From: Nocardioides potassii
GTDB lineage: Bacteria > Actinomycetota > Actinomycetes > Propionibacteriales > Nocardioidaceae
Length of the DNA stretch: 64,000 nucleotides
Assembly: GCF_021648885.1 (NCBI RefSeq)
Contig: NZ_JAKJHZ010000007.1
Span: 248,001 to 312,000 of the forward strand
Direction: 5' to 3'
Within the stretch, counting starts at the first letter, position 1, and each line of letters begins with the position of its first letter. The translations under genes were made by a program, and so were the position numbers. Below are positions 43,806-51,601 of the stretch, piece after piece. The notes beneath the pieces were generated by a model, which did no database searches, was not told where the DNA came from, and worked only from the letters and a program-made list of their open reading frames with translations.

Positions 43806-44501
43806 ATGCCGGGCTACCAGGACCTCGTCGGCGAGGCCCGCACGACGAATGACGAGAAACGGCTGCGCGCGCTGAGCACCCACCGGGTCACCGCGGTGAG
43901 GACGGCCGTTGCAGGAAATCCAGCGACCCCCGTGGACGTGCTCGAGGTGCTCGCCGAGGACAAGCACCACCTGCCCCGCTACGAGGTGACCAGCAACCCC
44001 CGGCCCGAGGCCGTTGCCGTGTCGATGGCGGCACGGCGATCGGACGTGCGCGTCATCCTCGCTCAACGGCACGACCTGCCGGCCGAGGTCTACGAGGCAC
44101 TCTTCTCCGACCCTGACCGGCAGGTCCGTGAGAGTCTTGCCACCTCGACGGACAGGGCGGACCTCGTCGCGCGCTTCGCCCAGGACGAGGAGGTGTCGCT
44201 ACGGGCCCTTGCGGCCATCCACCCGCTGTGCAGCGATGCAGACTTCGAGCGGCTGTCGCGCGATCCGTCGAACCGGGTGCGAGCGACCGTGGCCGGCGAG
44301 CGCCGGCGGCTCAGCGAGGACATGGTGCAACGCCTCGCGCGCGACCGCTCGGCCAACGTGCGTTGGCACGTCCTCACCCACCACCGCGATCGGAGGGACC
44401 TCGCCGAGCTCCTCGCCCAGGACGCCGACGAGATGAATGCGGCGCAGGCGCGGCACCACCTGGCTGAGCTGGACCGGCGAGACGGGAAGGCGCCCACCTG
44501 A
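43806..44501 (+). CDS. leucine-rich-repeat-variant (HEAT-like) protein
   Basis: 231 residues built of ~24-residue helical repeats with the pattern L-A-x-D-x(3-5)-V-R-x-x-V-A: RVTAVRTAVAGNPATPVDVLEVLAEDK, RSDVRVILAQRHDLPAEVYEALFSDPDRQVRESLATSTD, EEVSLRALAAIHPLCSDADFERLSRDPSNRVRATVAGERR. This matches the LRV/HEAT superhelix class, a protein-interaction scaffold. GGAGG (43792-43796) spaced 9 nt from ATG 43806 decides this start over ATG 43797. It is divergent from the DUF222/HNH gene. Confidence 0.8.
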   Translation: MPGYQDLVGEARTTNDEKRLRALSTHRVTAVRTAVAGNPATPVDVLEVLAEDKHHLPRYEVTSNPRPEAVAVSMAARRSDVRVILAQRHDLPAEVYEALFSDPDRQVRESLATSTDRADLVARFAQDEEVSLRALAAIHPLCSDADFERLSRDPSNRVRATVAGERRRLSEDMVQRLARDRSANVRWHVLTHHRDRRDLAELLAQDADEMNAAQARHHLAELDRRDGKAPT

Positions 44502-44513
44502 GCCCATGCACGG

Positions 44514-45128
44514 CTAGAGGACGCTGAAGCCCTCCGGCAGCGGGCCGCGGCCGAGAGAGCCGCGGAGCAACGGGCCCGCGAGCCCGCCGGACGCGGCGAG
44601 GGCGGCGACCAGTTCGAGGGCGACGGACGCCGGCTCGGCAGGAGGGTCCGCGGGCAGGTCGAGCGCCCAGCAGAGGTCGACGGTGTGGGCGACGAGCTCG
44701 AAGGTGCGGGTCGGCAGGTAGTCCGACAGCCGCATCCCGCCGGCGATGGTCTCGATGACCTCGTCGCCGGAGCAGGCAGCCACGAGCGGGAGGACGCGCG
44801 ACGCGATGCCGGCGACCGACGCCGCGGGGTCGTCACCGAGCGCCGTACCGGCGTCGCGGCCGCGGTCGGCGACACCCGGGCCGTTGGCCAGCTCGCGCGT
44901 CACCTCGAAGTAGGCGACGGAGGAGGGGACGTCGACGGACGCCGCGGGACGCGCGAGGTAGGCCTCGACGGTGAGCAACGACCTACTCGTGTGCCCGACC
45001 AGGCTGCGCAGGTCCCACTCGCCCAGGCCGGGGGATGACCACGAGCGGTCGACGCGCGCGGCCGTCGCGACGAACCAGTCCGCGGCCTCGGCGAAGGCGC
45101 GGCAGGAGTCCTCCCACGGGTGGGCCAT
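44514..45128 (-). CDS. maleylpyruvate isomerase-like, mycothiol-dependent enzyme family
   Basis: 204 residues. A DinB-fold N-terminal domain (WEDSCRAFAEAADWFVATAARVDRSWSSPGLGEWDLRSLVGHTSRSLLTVEAYL) has the His of the V-G-H-T motif. The C-terminal helix pair follows (RTFELVAHTVDLCWALDLPADPP, with H-T-x-D). His residues of these motifs bind the metal in mycothiol-dependent maleylpyruvate isomerases and S-transferases. The actual substrate is unknown. It starts 4 nt after the first sulfotransferase gene's stop, so it is the last gene of a four-gene operon. Confidence 0.85.
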   Translation of the reverse strand: MAHPWEDSCRAFAEAADWFVATAARVDRSWSSPGLGEWDLRSLVGHTSRSLLTVEAYLARPAASVDVPSSVAYFEVTRELANGPGVADRGRDAGTALGDDPAASVAGIASRVLPLVAACSGDEVIETIAGGMRLSDYLPTRTFELVAHTVDLCWALDLPADPPAEPASVALELVAALAASGGLAGPLLRGSLGRGPLPEGFSVL

Positions 45129-45132
45129 CGCG

Positions 45133-46323
45133 CTACGCCCGTCCTCGTGCCCGCCGGTAGACGTCGAGGGCGCCGCGGCCGGCTGCGCTGTCCTCGAGCG
45201 AGGTCACGATCCTGCGCTTGACGCGGTACGACGGCGTGAGCCGGGCCCGGTCGCGCTCCTCGCGGGCCTCGCGCAGCTCCTCGTGGAGCCGCTCCTCGAC
45301 CGCACGCAGCCTGGCCCCCTCGACCAGCAGCGCCGAGATGGTGTCGAGGGCCGGCGGCAGCAGCTCGTCGGCCGGGACGGTGTCGGGGTCGGCGAACGTG
45401 CCGAGGTCGGGGCCGAGGAGGTCGTCGAGCGAGCCGCTGACGTCGTACCCCCGCTCCGACATCGCGCCGACCCAGTCGCGGCACAGGGCCTGCGCCCAGG
45501 CGTGGTCGTCGGGCGGCAGGCCGAGGCGGGCCGAGGCGACACCGCGCGAGAGCGTCTGGTGCGCGAGCAGCTCGCGGACGAGCGGGCGGTAGTCGGGCGG
45601 CGCGATGATCGAGGTGACCCGCTGGTTGATCGTGCGGAGCAGCGAGGTCTCGGGCACGCCCAGCGAAGGGTTCTCCCGCTCGGCGGCGAGGTCGAGGTCG
45701 AGCCCGTCGAGGCCGAACGTGCGGGAGAACCGGCGCCACAGCTCGCCACGGTCCGATCCCGACGGCGGCACGGTCACGAGGTGCACCTGCGAGGGAGGCA
45801 GCGACGCGCCCCAGCGGTCGAGGATGTCGGGGATCTCCTGCACCGCCCAGAACCACGAGCCGATCCTCGAGTCGCGCGCCGGGTCGCGGATCGTCTCGAG
45901 GAACGCCGCGTAGGTGATGTGGCTGCGGTGCTTGACGTTCTCCTGCCACTCCGCTGGGATCTGGCGCACGAGGTCGCGCACCGACAGCACCAGGTGGACC
46001 TCGGCGTCGCCCAGCGACTCGAGCGCGCGGGCCACCTGCGTCGGCGTCGCCCGCGCGAAGATCTCGTGGCTGACGATCGCCGTGCCGTGCCAGTCGCGCA
46101 CCTGCTCGGCGAGCCGGTCCCAGGCCCCGACGGCCTCGGTCTCCAGGCCGCCCCACGGCAGCGTCATCAGGTCGAGGGCGGCGAGGAAGTGCGCGTCGAA
46201 GCGGTCGGCCGGGTAGAGGATGTCGTGCTCGCGCAGGACCTTCTGGTTCCGGAAGAGGACGTCCTGGAGGTACGACGTGCCGGTCTTGGGACAGCCCACG
46301 TGGAGCAGCACCCGCTTGCTCAC
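45133..46323 (-). CDS. sulfotransferase-like protein A
   Basis: 396 residues from GTG 46323 (overlap GTGA with the upstream gene). The PAPS-binding 5'-phosphosulfate loop is at residues 9-20 (VGCPKTGTSYLQD). DAHFLAALDLMTLPWGG, ATPTQVARALESLGDAEVHLVLSVRDLVRQIPAEWQENVKH (3'-phosphate-binding R-D-L), and LDRWGASLPPSQVHLVTVPPSG follow. The C-terminal ~60 residues are helical and basic (EELREAREERDRARLTPSYRVKRRIV), like many glycan-linked sulfotransferases of actinobacteria. It would transfer sulfate from PAPS to a sugar or lipid; the acceptor is unknown. Confidence 0.85.
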   Translation of the reverse strand: MSKRVLLHVGCPKTGTSYLQDVLFRNQKVLREHDILYPADRFDAHFLAALDLMTLPWGGLETEAVGAWDRLAEQVRDWHGTAIVSHEIFARATPTQVARALESLGDAEVHLVLSVRDLVRQIPAEWQENVKHRSHITYAAFLETIRDPARDSRIGSWFWAVQEIPDILDRWGASLPPSQVHLVTVPPSGSDRGELWRRFSRTFGLDGLDLDLAAERENPSLGVPETSLLRTINQRVTSIIAPPDYRPLVRELLAHQTLSRGVASARLGLPPDDHAWAQALCRDWVGAMSERGYDVSGSLDDLLGPDLGTFADPDTVPADELLPPALDTISALLVEGARLRAVEERLHEELREAREERDRARLTPSYRVKRRIVTSLEDSAAGRGALDVYRRARGRA

Positions 46324-47483
46324 CGCTCCACCTCCTCGTCGCCCTGGTGACCGCCCCGGCGCTCGCGCCAGCCCGGGTCGACGATCATCCGGATCGCCAG
46401 GTCCAGCACCTGCCGGTCGTCCGGTCCGGTTGCGCCGGAGGGTGCCCCGGCGCGCGGCTCGAGGCCCGCGAGGTCGCCGACGACAGCGTAGCCAGCACGC
46501 TGGACGGCGCGGACGGTGCGGGCGGCGGACCGCTCGACCCACTGGTGCTCGCGAGCCGGTACGCCGACGGGTGCGACGCCGCTGTCCGGGATCCGCCGCT
46601 GCAACGTCCGCATCAGCCCCGGACGGTCCTTGCGGTCGACGCGGAGGCCCACCACGGCTGCGACGCGGCGGGCCAGCTCGGCCTGGTCGGCGCCGGGCAC
46701 CCGTACGGCGGGCAGGGACCGGACCCCTGCCTGACGGGGGAGGAGGTCGAGGTCGGTGACGACCCGGACGAAGGGGCGACGTCCGCCCCAGCGCTGCACG
46801 GAGGCCACCAGGTCGGCGCGCGCCGGCAGCTGGTCGCGCTCGCGCCAGAAGCGCAGCCACTCGGCCCACGGCGTCGCGCCGGTCTCGAAGCAGCGCTGCG
46901 TCCAGGTGTGGGCGAGCAGCTCGTCGAGCGGCCGGCCGATCGCGACGACGAACGGCCGTGGACCGCCCTCCGGACGACCCTTCCCCAGCAGGTGCTCCCG
47001 CGTGGCGGCCGCGACGAGCGGGTCGCCGACCAGCCGGACGCGGCGCCGCCACGGACGCGGCCAGCTCGTCGCCACCGGGTCCGGGCCGAGGGCGACGAGG
47101 TCGTCGGCGAGCACGACGCTGGCGACCCGGAGCAGCTCGTGTGCGCTGACCGTCGCGGGGTCGACGGGGGCCGGCCCGAAGCCGCGGTGCGCGGCGCCGA
47201 CCAGCGCCAGGTCGGCCTTTCCGCGCCCCGCCGCGGGTGCGGCCAGGACGCGGTCGGCGAGCCGAGTGCGCTCGCGGTGGCGGTCACCACGGGACCCCGC
47301 GCTCGACCCCGCGGCGAGGTTGATCCGCCGAAGCAGCTCGAGCTGCTGGGCGCCGGGGAGCGGCCCGGGCAGGGGCGCACCGGCGCCGGACCACGCCAGC
47401 CAGGGCGTCGTACCGCCGTCACGCAGGTGCGCGACCCAGCCATGGGCGCGTCCTGCTCCGTCGGCCTCGGGCAGCGCGGTCAA
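46320..47483 (-). CDS. degenerate sulfotransferase paralogue without the PAPS loop
   Basis: 387 residues, start ATG 47483 overlapping the previous stop (ATGA). No standard family is obvious, but three segments match the two neighbouring sulfotransferases: PFVVAIGRPLDELLAHTWTQRC vs EVHLVLSVRDLVRQIPAEWQEN; SVQRWGGRRPFVRVVTD vs LDRWGASLPPSQVHLVTV; and VPAREHQWVERSAARTVRAVQRAGYAVVGDLAGL vs LPPDDHAWAQALCRDWVGAMSERGYDVSGSLDDL. The N-terminal P-K-T-G-T loop is missing and replaced by an Ala/Gly-rich stretch. It probably cannot bind PAPS and may be a partner or scaffold. Confidence 0.65.
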   Translation of the reverse strand: MTALPEADGAGRAHGWVAHLRDGGTTPWLAWSGAGAPLPGPLPGAQQLELLRRINLAAGSSAGSRGDRHRERTRLADRVLAAPAAGRGKADLALVGAAHRGFGPAPVDPATVSAHELLRVASVVLADDLVALGPDPVATSWPRPWRRRVRLVGDPLVAAATREHLLGKGRPEGGPRPFVVAIGRPLDELLAHTWTQRCFETGATPWAEWLRFWRERDQLPARADLVASVQRWGGRRPFVRVVTDLDLLPRQAGVRSLPAVRVPGADQAELARRVAAVVGLRVDRKDRPGLMRTLQRRIPDSGVAPVGVPAREHQWVERSAARTVRAVQRAGYAVVGDLAGLEPRAGAPSGATGPDDRQVLDLAIRMIVDPGWRERRGGHQGDEEVER

Positions 47484-48565
47484 CGGTCGCGCAGCCGGCG
47501 TACGGTCTGGCGGACCTTGTCACCCACGGTGTCGCCCGCCGCGCGGCTGGCGGCCTCCTGGGTCATCACCGTGAGCGCGTCAAGGGCAGCCCCGAGCTCC
47601 AGCTTGGCACGCACACGATCGGGGTTGTGCCACGCCTCCCCGTCGGCCGGGCGACGCGGGCGCAGGTCCTCCGCGTCGCCGATCACGTCGACGCCGCTGC
47701 CCTTGATGTGGTCGATCCAGAGCTGGGCGCGCTCCTCGGCGAAGTCGAAGCGGTCGGGAGGGAGGCGCACCGGGATCGCCGCGCGGGAGACCAGCACCTC
47801 CTGGGCGAGCACCTCGCGGATCAGGTTGTCGTAGGCCGGCTCGCGCCACACGCCCAGCTCGAGGCGGCGGTTGAGCTTGCGCAGCAGCGAGGTCTCGGCG
47901 ATGCCGAGCGACCGGTTGTCGCGCTCGGAGTCCAGCGGCGCCCAGGCGGGGTCGATGCTGAAGGCACGGCAGAAGCGCAGCCACAGCTCGTCGCCGTTGG
48001 GGCCACGGTCGTGCGGGACGGTGACCACGTGCACCCGCTCGGGCGGCAGCTTGGCGCCCCACTGCGACAGCACGCGCGGGAGGTCCATCGCGTTGAAGAA
48101 CCAGGTCTGGCCACGCTCGACCTTGGTGAGGAAGCGCTTGAACGGCCACTTGCGGCCCTGCTTGATCGACTCCTGCCACGCGGCGGGCAGCTGTCGGCCG
48201 AGGTCGCGCGCGGAGTAGACGACGTGCACCTCGTTGCCGGCGAGGTCGTTCATGGCCTTGGCGATCTTGTCGGGCTTGGCACCCGCGAGGATCTCGTGGC
48301 TGATGACGACGTTGCCGTCGGCGCGGTTGACCCGCTTCACCATCGCGTCCCACGCACCGTGGGCGTGGCCGGGAGCGCCGCCCCAGTCCTGGTCGAGCAG
48401 GTCGAGCGCCGCACGGAAGTGGAACAGGTCGGAGCGACCACCACGCCCGACCGGCACGGTCACGCCGTGGCGGCTCAGCGACGACGCGTTGAGCAGCAGC
48501 CGGTCCTGGAGGTACGTCGTCCCGGTCTTGGGCGCACCGATGTGCAGGTGGACGACGCGACTCAT
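47480..48565 (-). CDS. sulfotransferase-like protein B
   Basis: 361 residues, first gene of the operon. The PAPS loop IGAPKTGTTYLQDRL is at 9-23. The 3'-phosphate motif is in EVHVVYSARDLGRQLPAAWQESIKQG. RVHVVTVPHDRGPNGDELWLRFCRAFSIDPA and ETSLLRKLNRRL align with protein A. The C-terminal extension is shorter and ends in a basic helix (TVGDKVRQTVRRLRDR). A cytoplasmic, possibly membrane-associated enzyme; the acceptor is unknown. The operon contains no glycosyltransferase, so a glycan is not identified. Confidence 0.88.
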   Translation of the reverse strand: MSRVVHLHIGAPKTGTTYLQDRLLLNASSLSRHGVTVPVGRGGRSDLFHFRAALDLLDQDWGGAPGHAHGAWDAMVKRVNRADGNVVISHEILAGAKPDKIAKAMNDLAGNEVHVVYSARDLGRQLPAAWQESIKQGRKWPFKRFLTKVERGQTWFFNAMDLPRVLSQWGAKLPPERVHVVTVPHDRGPNGDELWLRFCRAFSIDPAWAPLDSERDNRSLGIAETSLLRKLNRRLELGVWREPAYDNLIREVLAQEVLVSRAAIPVRLPPDRFDFAEERAQLWIDHIKGSGVDVIGDAEDLRPRRPADGEAWHNPDRVRAKLELGAALDALTVMTQEAASRAAGDTVGDKVRQTVRRLRDR

Positions 48566-48592
48566 GCCGCTGATTGTGCCCGAGCCGGGACA

Positions 48593-48647
48593 GTCCAGTG
48601 ACGGTTGGCTGCCCGGACGCGCTGACGACAGCCATCCGTCACTGGAC
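48593..48647 (-). terminator. long hairpin after the HMG-CoA lyase gene
   Basis: Arms GTCCAGTGACGGTTGGCTG (48593-48611) and CAGCCATCCGTCACTGGAC (48629-48647) pair over 19 bp with one mismatch, loop 17 nt. It starts within the lyase stop codon (48647-48649), so it terminates the leftward carboxylase operon and insulates the sulfotransferase operon, whose first start is 28 nt further on. Confidence 0.75.
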
Positions 48648-49579
48648 TACCCCACCGAGCCGAGGGCGCGTACGACGGCGCTCGGGCTCGGGCGGCCGAG
48701 CTGTCCGGCCATCCAGACGCTGGTGCCGACGACGGCGTCGAGGTCGACGCCGTGGTCGATGCCGAGCCCGGTCAGCATCCAGACGAGGTCCTCGGTGGCG
48801 AGGTTGCCGGTGGCCGACTTCGCGTAGGGGCAGCCGCCCAGGCCGCCGGCGCTCGCGTCGAACGTCGTGATGCCGGACTGCAGCGCCGCACACGTGTTGG
48901 CGAGCGCCTGGCCGTAGGTGTCGTGGAAGTGCATGGCCAGCCGGTCGGTGCCGACGCCCGCGTCGGCGAAGGCCGCGACGAGCGCGCTGACGTGGCCGGC
49001 GGTCGCCACGCCGATGGTGTCGCCGAGGCTGAGCTGGCTCGCGCCGAGGTCGAGCAGCCGCGTCCCGGCGCTGACGACCTGCTCGATCGGTACGGCGCCC
49101 TCCCACGGGTCGCCGAAGCACATCGAGACGTAGGCCCGGACGTCCATCCCGGCATCGCGGGCGCGCGCGACGGTGGGCTCGAACATCGCGAACTGCTCGT
49201 CGAAGGTGCGGTTGAGGTTCTTGCTCGCGAAGGTCTCGGTGGCGCTGCCGAAGATCGCGATGTGCTCCAGGCCGAGCTCGAGCGCCCGGTCGAGCCCGCG
49301 CTCGTTGGGCACCAGCACCGGGAGGTGGCGGCCCTCCTCGCCGAGGCCGGCCATCAGCTCGGCGGCGTCGGCGAGCTGCGGCACCCACCTCGGGTGCACG
49401 AAGCTGGTGGCCTCGACGACCGGCAGGCCGGCCGCCAGGAGGCGTCGTACGAACTCCGCCTTGACCTCGACCGGGACGATCGCCTTCTCGTTCTGCAGGC
49501 CGTCGCGCGGACCGACCTCGTAGATCGTGACCCGCTCGGGCATCCCCTCGGCGGGCACCCGCATGGGGAGCTCAGTCAT
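48647..49579 (-). CDS. hydroxymethylglutaryl-CoA lyase
   Basis: 310 residues. It splits 3-hydroxy-3-methylglutaryl-CoA into acetyl-CoA and acetoacetate, the last step of leucine degradation. TIM-barrel aldolase of the HMGL-like type: VTIYEVGPRDGLQNEKAIVP (metal and catalytic Arg/Asp), VEATSFVHPRWVPQLADA, MHFHDTYGQALAN (metal His pair), and the conserved C-terminal Cys loop GGLGGCPYAKSATGNLATEDLVWML. ATG 49579 overlaps the carboxylase gene's stop by 8 nt; the MRV start at 49564 is also possible. It is the last gene of the operon. Confidence 0.93.
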   Translation of the reverse strand: MTELPMRVPAEGMPERVTIYEVGPRDGLQNEKAIVPVEVKAEFVRRLLAAGLPVVEATSFVHPRWVPQLADAAELMAGLGEEGRHLPVLVPNERGLDRALELGLEHIAIFGSATETFASKNLNRTFDEQFAMFEPTVARARDAGMDVRAYVSMCFGDPWEGAVPIEQVVSAGTRLLDLGASQLSLGDTIGVATAGHVSALVAAFADAGVGTDRLAMHFHDTYGQALANTCAALQSGITTFDASAGGLGGCPYAKSATGNLATEDLVWMLTGLGIDHGVDLDAVVGTSVWMAGQLGRPSPSAVVRALGSVG

Positions 49580-51491
49580 CGGACGCCTCCACCGTGAACA
49601 GTGCGGCGCCGAGCTTGACGAGGTCGCCGACGCTCGCGCCGACCGCCGTCACCGTGCCGGCGAACGGTGCCTTGAGCGCGAGCTCCATCTTCATCGCCTC
49701 CATCACCCCGAGCGTCTCACCCTCGGCCACGGCCTGGCCCTCGGCGACGTTGACCGCGAGCACGGTGCCGGGCATCGGCGCGAGGAGCGTGCCGTCGCCG
49801 ACGGCCGAGGCCTGGTCGCCGAACGGGTCCGGTCGGTGCCACACCCACCGCTGGCCGCGGTGCACGACGTCCACGACGTCGCGCTGGACGTTGAGCACCG
49901 CCTGCTCGGCGCGATCGTCGACGACGAGGTGCACGGTGTGGTCGGCGGCCGACACCATGCGTACGGCGTGGTCGACGCCATCGAGCGAAACGGTCCCGCG
50001 GGAGCGGTCGACGAGCACGGTCCTGTCGCCGAGCACGACGGTGTCGGCCGCCGGCTCCCCTCCCATGCGCCAGCCGTCGGCCCGCCACGGACCGGCGGTG
50101 CCCGGTCCGACGTGCATCGTGTCGAGCAGGACCTCGGTCCACGCACCGAACACCAGCGCGAGGGAGTCGTCGGGCGCGGGCACCTCGTGGTGGTCGAGCC
50201 AAGCCGTGTCGATGGTGGTGTCGCGGAACTCCTCCGACGCGGCGAGCGCGCGGAGGAAGCCCGTGTTGGTGGTGATCCCGAGGATGGCCGTCGCGCCCAG
50301 CGCCTCGACGAGCGCCTCCCGGGCGGCCTCCCGGTCGGGTCCCCACGCGATGACCTTGCCGAGCATCGGGTCGTAGGAGGTGCTGACCTCCTGCTCGGGT
50401 TCGAGGGCGTGGTCGACGCGGACGTGGTCGCCGCTCGGCCACCTCACGATGGAGGTGCGTCCGGCCTGAGGGAGGAAGCCGTGGAAGGAGTCCTCGGCGT
50501 AAACGCGGGCCTCGATCGCGTGACCGTCGAGCGTGACGGCGTCCTGGGCGAAGGGCAGCGGCTCGCCGCCCGCGACGAGGAGCTGGAGCTCGACGAGGTC
50601 GACCCGCTCGCCGTCCACCCGGACGACCTCCTCGGTGACCGGGTGCTCGACCTGGAGACGGGTGTTCATCTCGAGGAAGAAGAACTCGCCGGTCGCGTTG
50701 TCGAGCAGGAACTCGACGGTCCCGGCGCCGACGTAGCTGCACTGCTGCGCCAGGGCGACCGCGGACGAGGTGATCGCCGCTCGCTGCTCGTCGCTGATCG
50801 TCGGGGCGGGCGCCTCCTCGAGCACCTTCTGGTGCCGGCGCTGCGTCGAGCAGTCGCGCTCGAAGAAGTGCAGGACGGTGCCGTGGCTGTCGCCCATCAC
50901 CTGCACCTCGATGTGGCGGCCGGACTCGACGTACTTCTCCACCAGGATGGTGTCGTCACCGAACGACGACCGCGCCTCGCGCTGCGCGGCGGCGAACGAC
51001 TCGTCGTACTCCGCCGCCGAGCGCACCACGCGCATGCCCTTGCCGCCACCGCCGGCCGCGGCCTTGACCAGCACCGGGTAGGCGAAGGACGTGTGGTCGT
51101 CCTCGAGCGAGTACGACGGCACGACGGGCACCCCGGCCGCCACCGCGACCTCCCGGGCGGCGTCCTTGCGGCCCATCGCGTCCATCACGTCGGCCGACGG
51201 CCCGACCAGGGTGATGCCGGCCTCGGCCAGCGCGCGGGCGAACGGCGCCCGCTCGGACAGGAAGCCGTAGCCCGGGTGCACGAAGCCCGCGCCCGACTCC
51301 CGCGCGGCCGCGACCACCGCGTCGATGTCGAGGTAGGACCCGACCCTCACCACCCGGTCGGCCTCGCGCACGTGCGGAGCGTCGGCGTCGAGGTCGGTGT
51401 GGATGGCGACCGTGGCCCAGCCGAGCCGCTTCGCCGTGCGGATCACGCGTCGCGCGATCTCGCCGCGGTTGGCGATCAAGAGGGTGTTCAT
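49572..51491 (-). CDS. methylcrotonyl-CoA carboxylase alpha subunit (biotin carboxylase plus carrier)
   Basis: 639 residues. Order: biotin carboxylase N-terminal domain (LLIANRGEIARRVIRTAKRLG), ATP-grasp (VLVKAAAGGGGKGMRVV, EKYVESGRHIEVQVMGD, RDCSTQRRHQKVLEEAPAP), C-terminal BC domain (GHAIEARVYAEDSFHGFLPQAG), a BT-type linker (~480-560), and biotinyl domain with EAMKMEL near 604. Context (carboxyltransferase and HMG-CoA lyase) points to methylcrotonyl-CoA, a leucine intermediate, rather than acetyl- or propionyl-CoA. ATG 51491. A REP-like element of 78 bp separates it from the beta subunit gene. Confidence 0.9.
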   Translation of the reverse strand: MNTLLIANRGEIARRVIRTAKRLGWATVAIHTDLDADAPHVREADRVVRVGSYLDIDAVVAAARESGAGFVHPGYGFLSERAPFARALAEAGITLVGPSADVMDAMGRKDAAREVAVAAGVPVVPSYSLEDDHTSFAYPVLVKAAAGGGGKGMRVVRSAAEYDESFAAAQREARSSFGDDTILVEKYVESGRHIEVQVMGDSHGTVLHFFERDCSTQRRHQKVLEEAPAPTISDEQRAAITSSAVALAQQCSYVGAGTVEFLLDNATGEFFFLEMNTRLQVEHPVTEEVVRVDGERVDLVELQLLVAGGEPLPFAQDAVTLDGHAIEARVYAEDSFHGFLPQAGRTSIVRWPSGDHVRVDHALEPEQEVSTSYDPMLGKVIAWGPDREAAREALVEALGATAILGITTNTGFLRALAASEEFRDTTIDTAWLDHHEVPAPDDSLALVFGAWTEVLLDTMHVGPGTAGPWRADGWRMGGEPAADTVVLGDRTVLVDRSRGTVSLDGVDHAVRMVSAADHTVHLVVDDRAEQAVLNVQRDVVDVVHRGQRWVWHRPDPFGDQASAVGDGTLLAPMPGTVLAVNVAEGQAVAEGETLGVMEAMKMELALKAPFAGTVTAVGASVGDLVKLGAALFTVEASDD

Positions 51492-51512
51492 TGGTCTCCT
51501 TCGACCTGCGCT

Positions 51513-51590
51513 GGTTGAGGTGCGAGGAGCGCCAGCGACGAGCCTCGGAACCTGCGTGGTTTCGAGGCTCGCTTCGCTCGCACCTCAACC
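51513..51590. repeat. REP-like palindromic element, copy 3, inside the carboxylase operon
   Basis: 78-nt copy with arms GGTTGAGGTGCGAGGAGCGC... and ...TCGCTCGCACCTCAACC, inner pair GCCTCGGAACC / GGTTTCGAGGC. It sits in the 110-nt gap between the beta- and alpha-subunit genes, 22 nt upstream of the alpha-subunit ATG. In the mRNA it could attenuate expression or set the ratio of subunits. Confidence 0.85.
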
Positions 51591-51601
51591 GCCGATGGGT
51601 G

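Noticed and set aside
46320..47483. Middle gene of the sulfotransferase operon as an antisense or spurious ORF
   Set aside because: It has overlapping starts and stops with both neighbours and recognisable similarity to them, so it is real.
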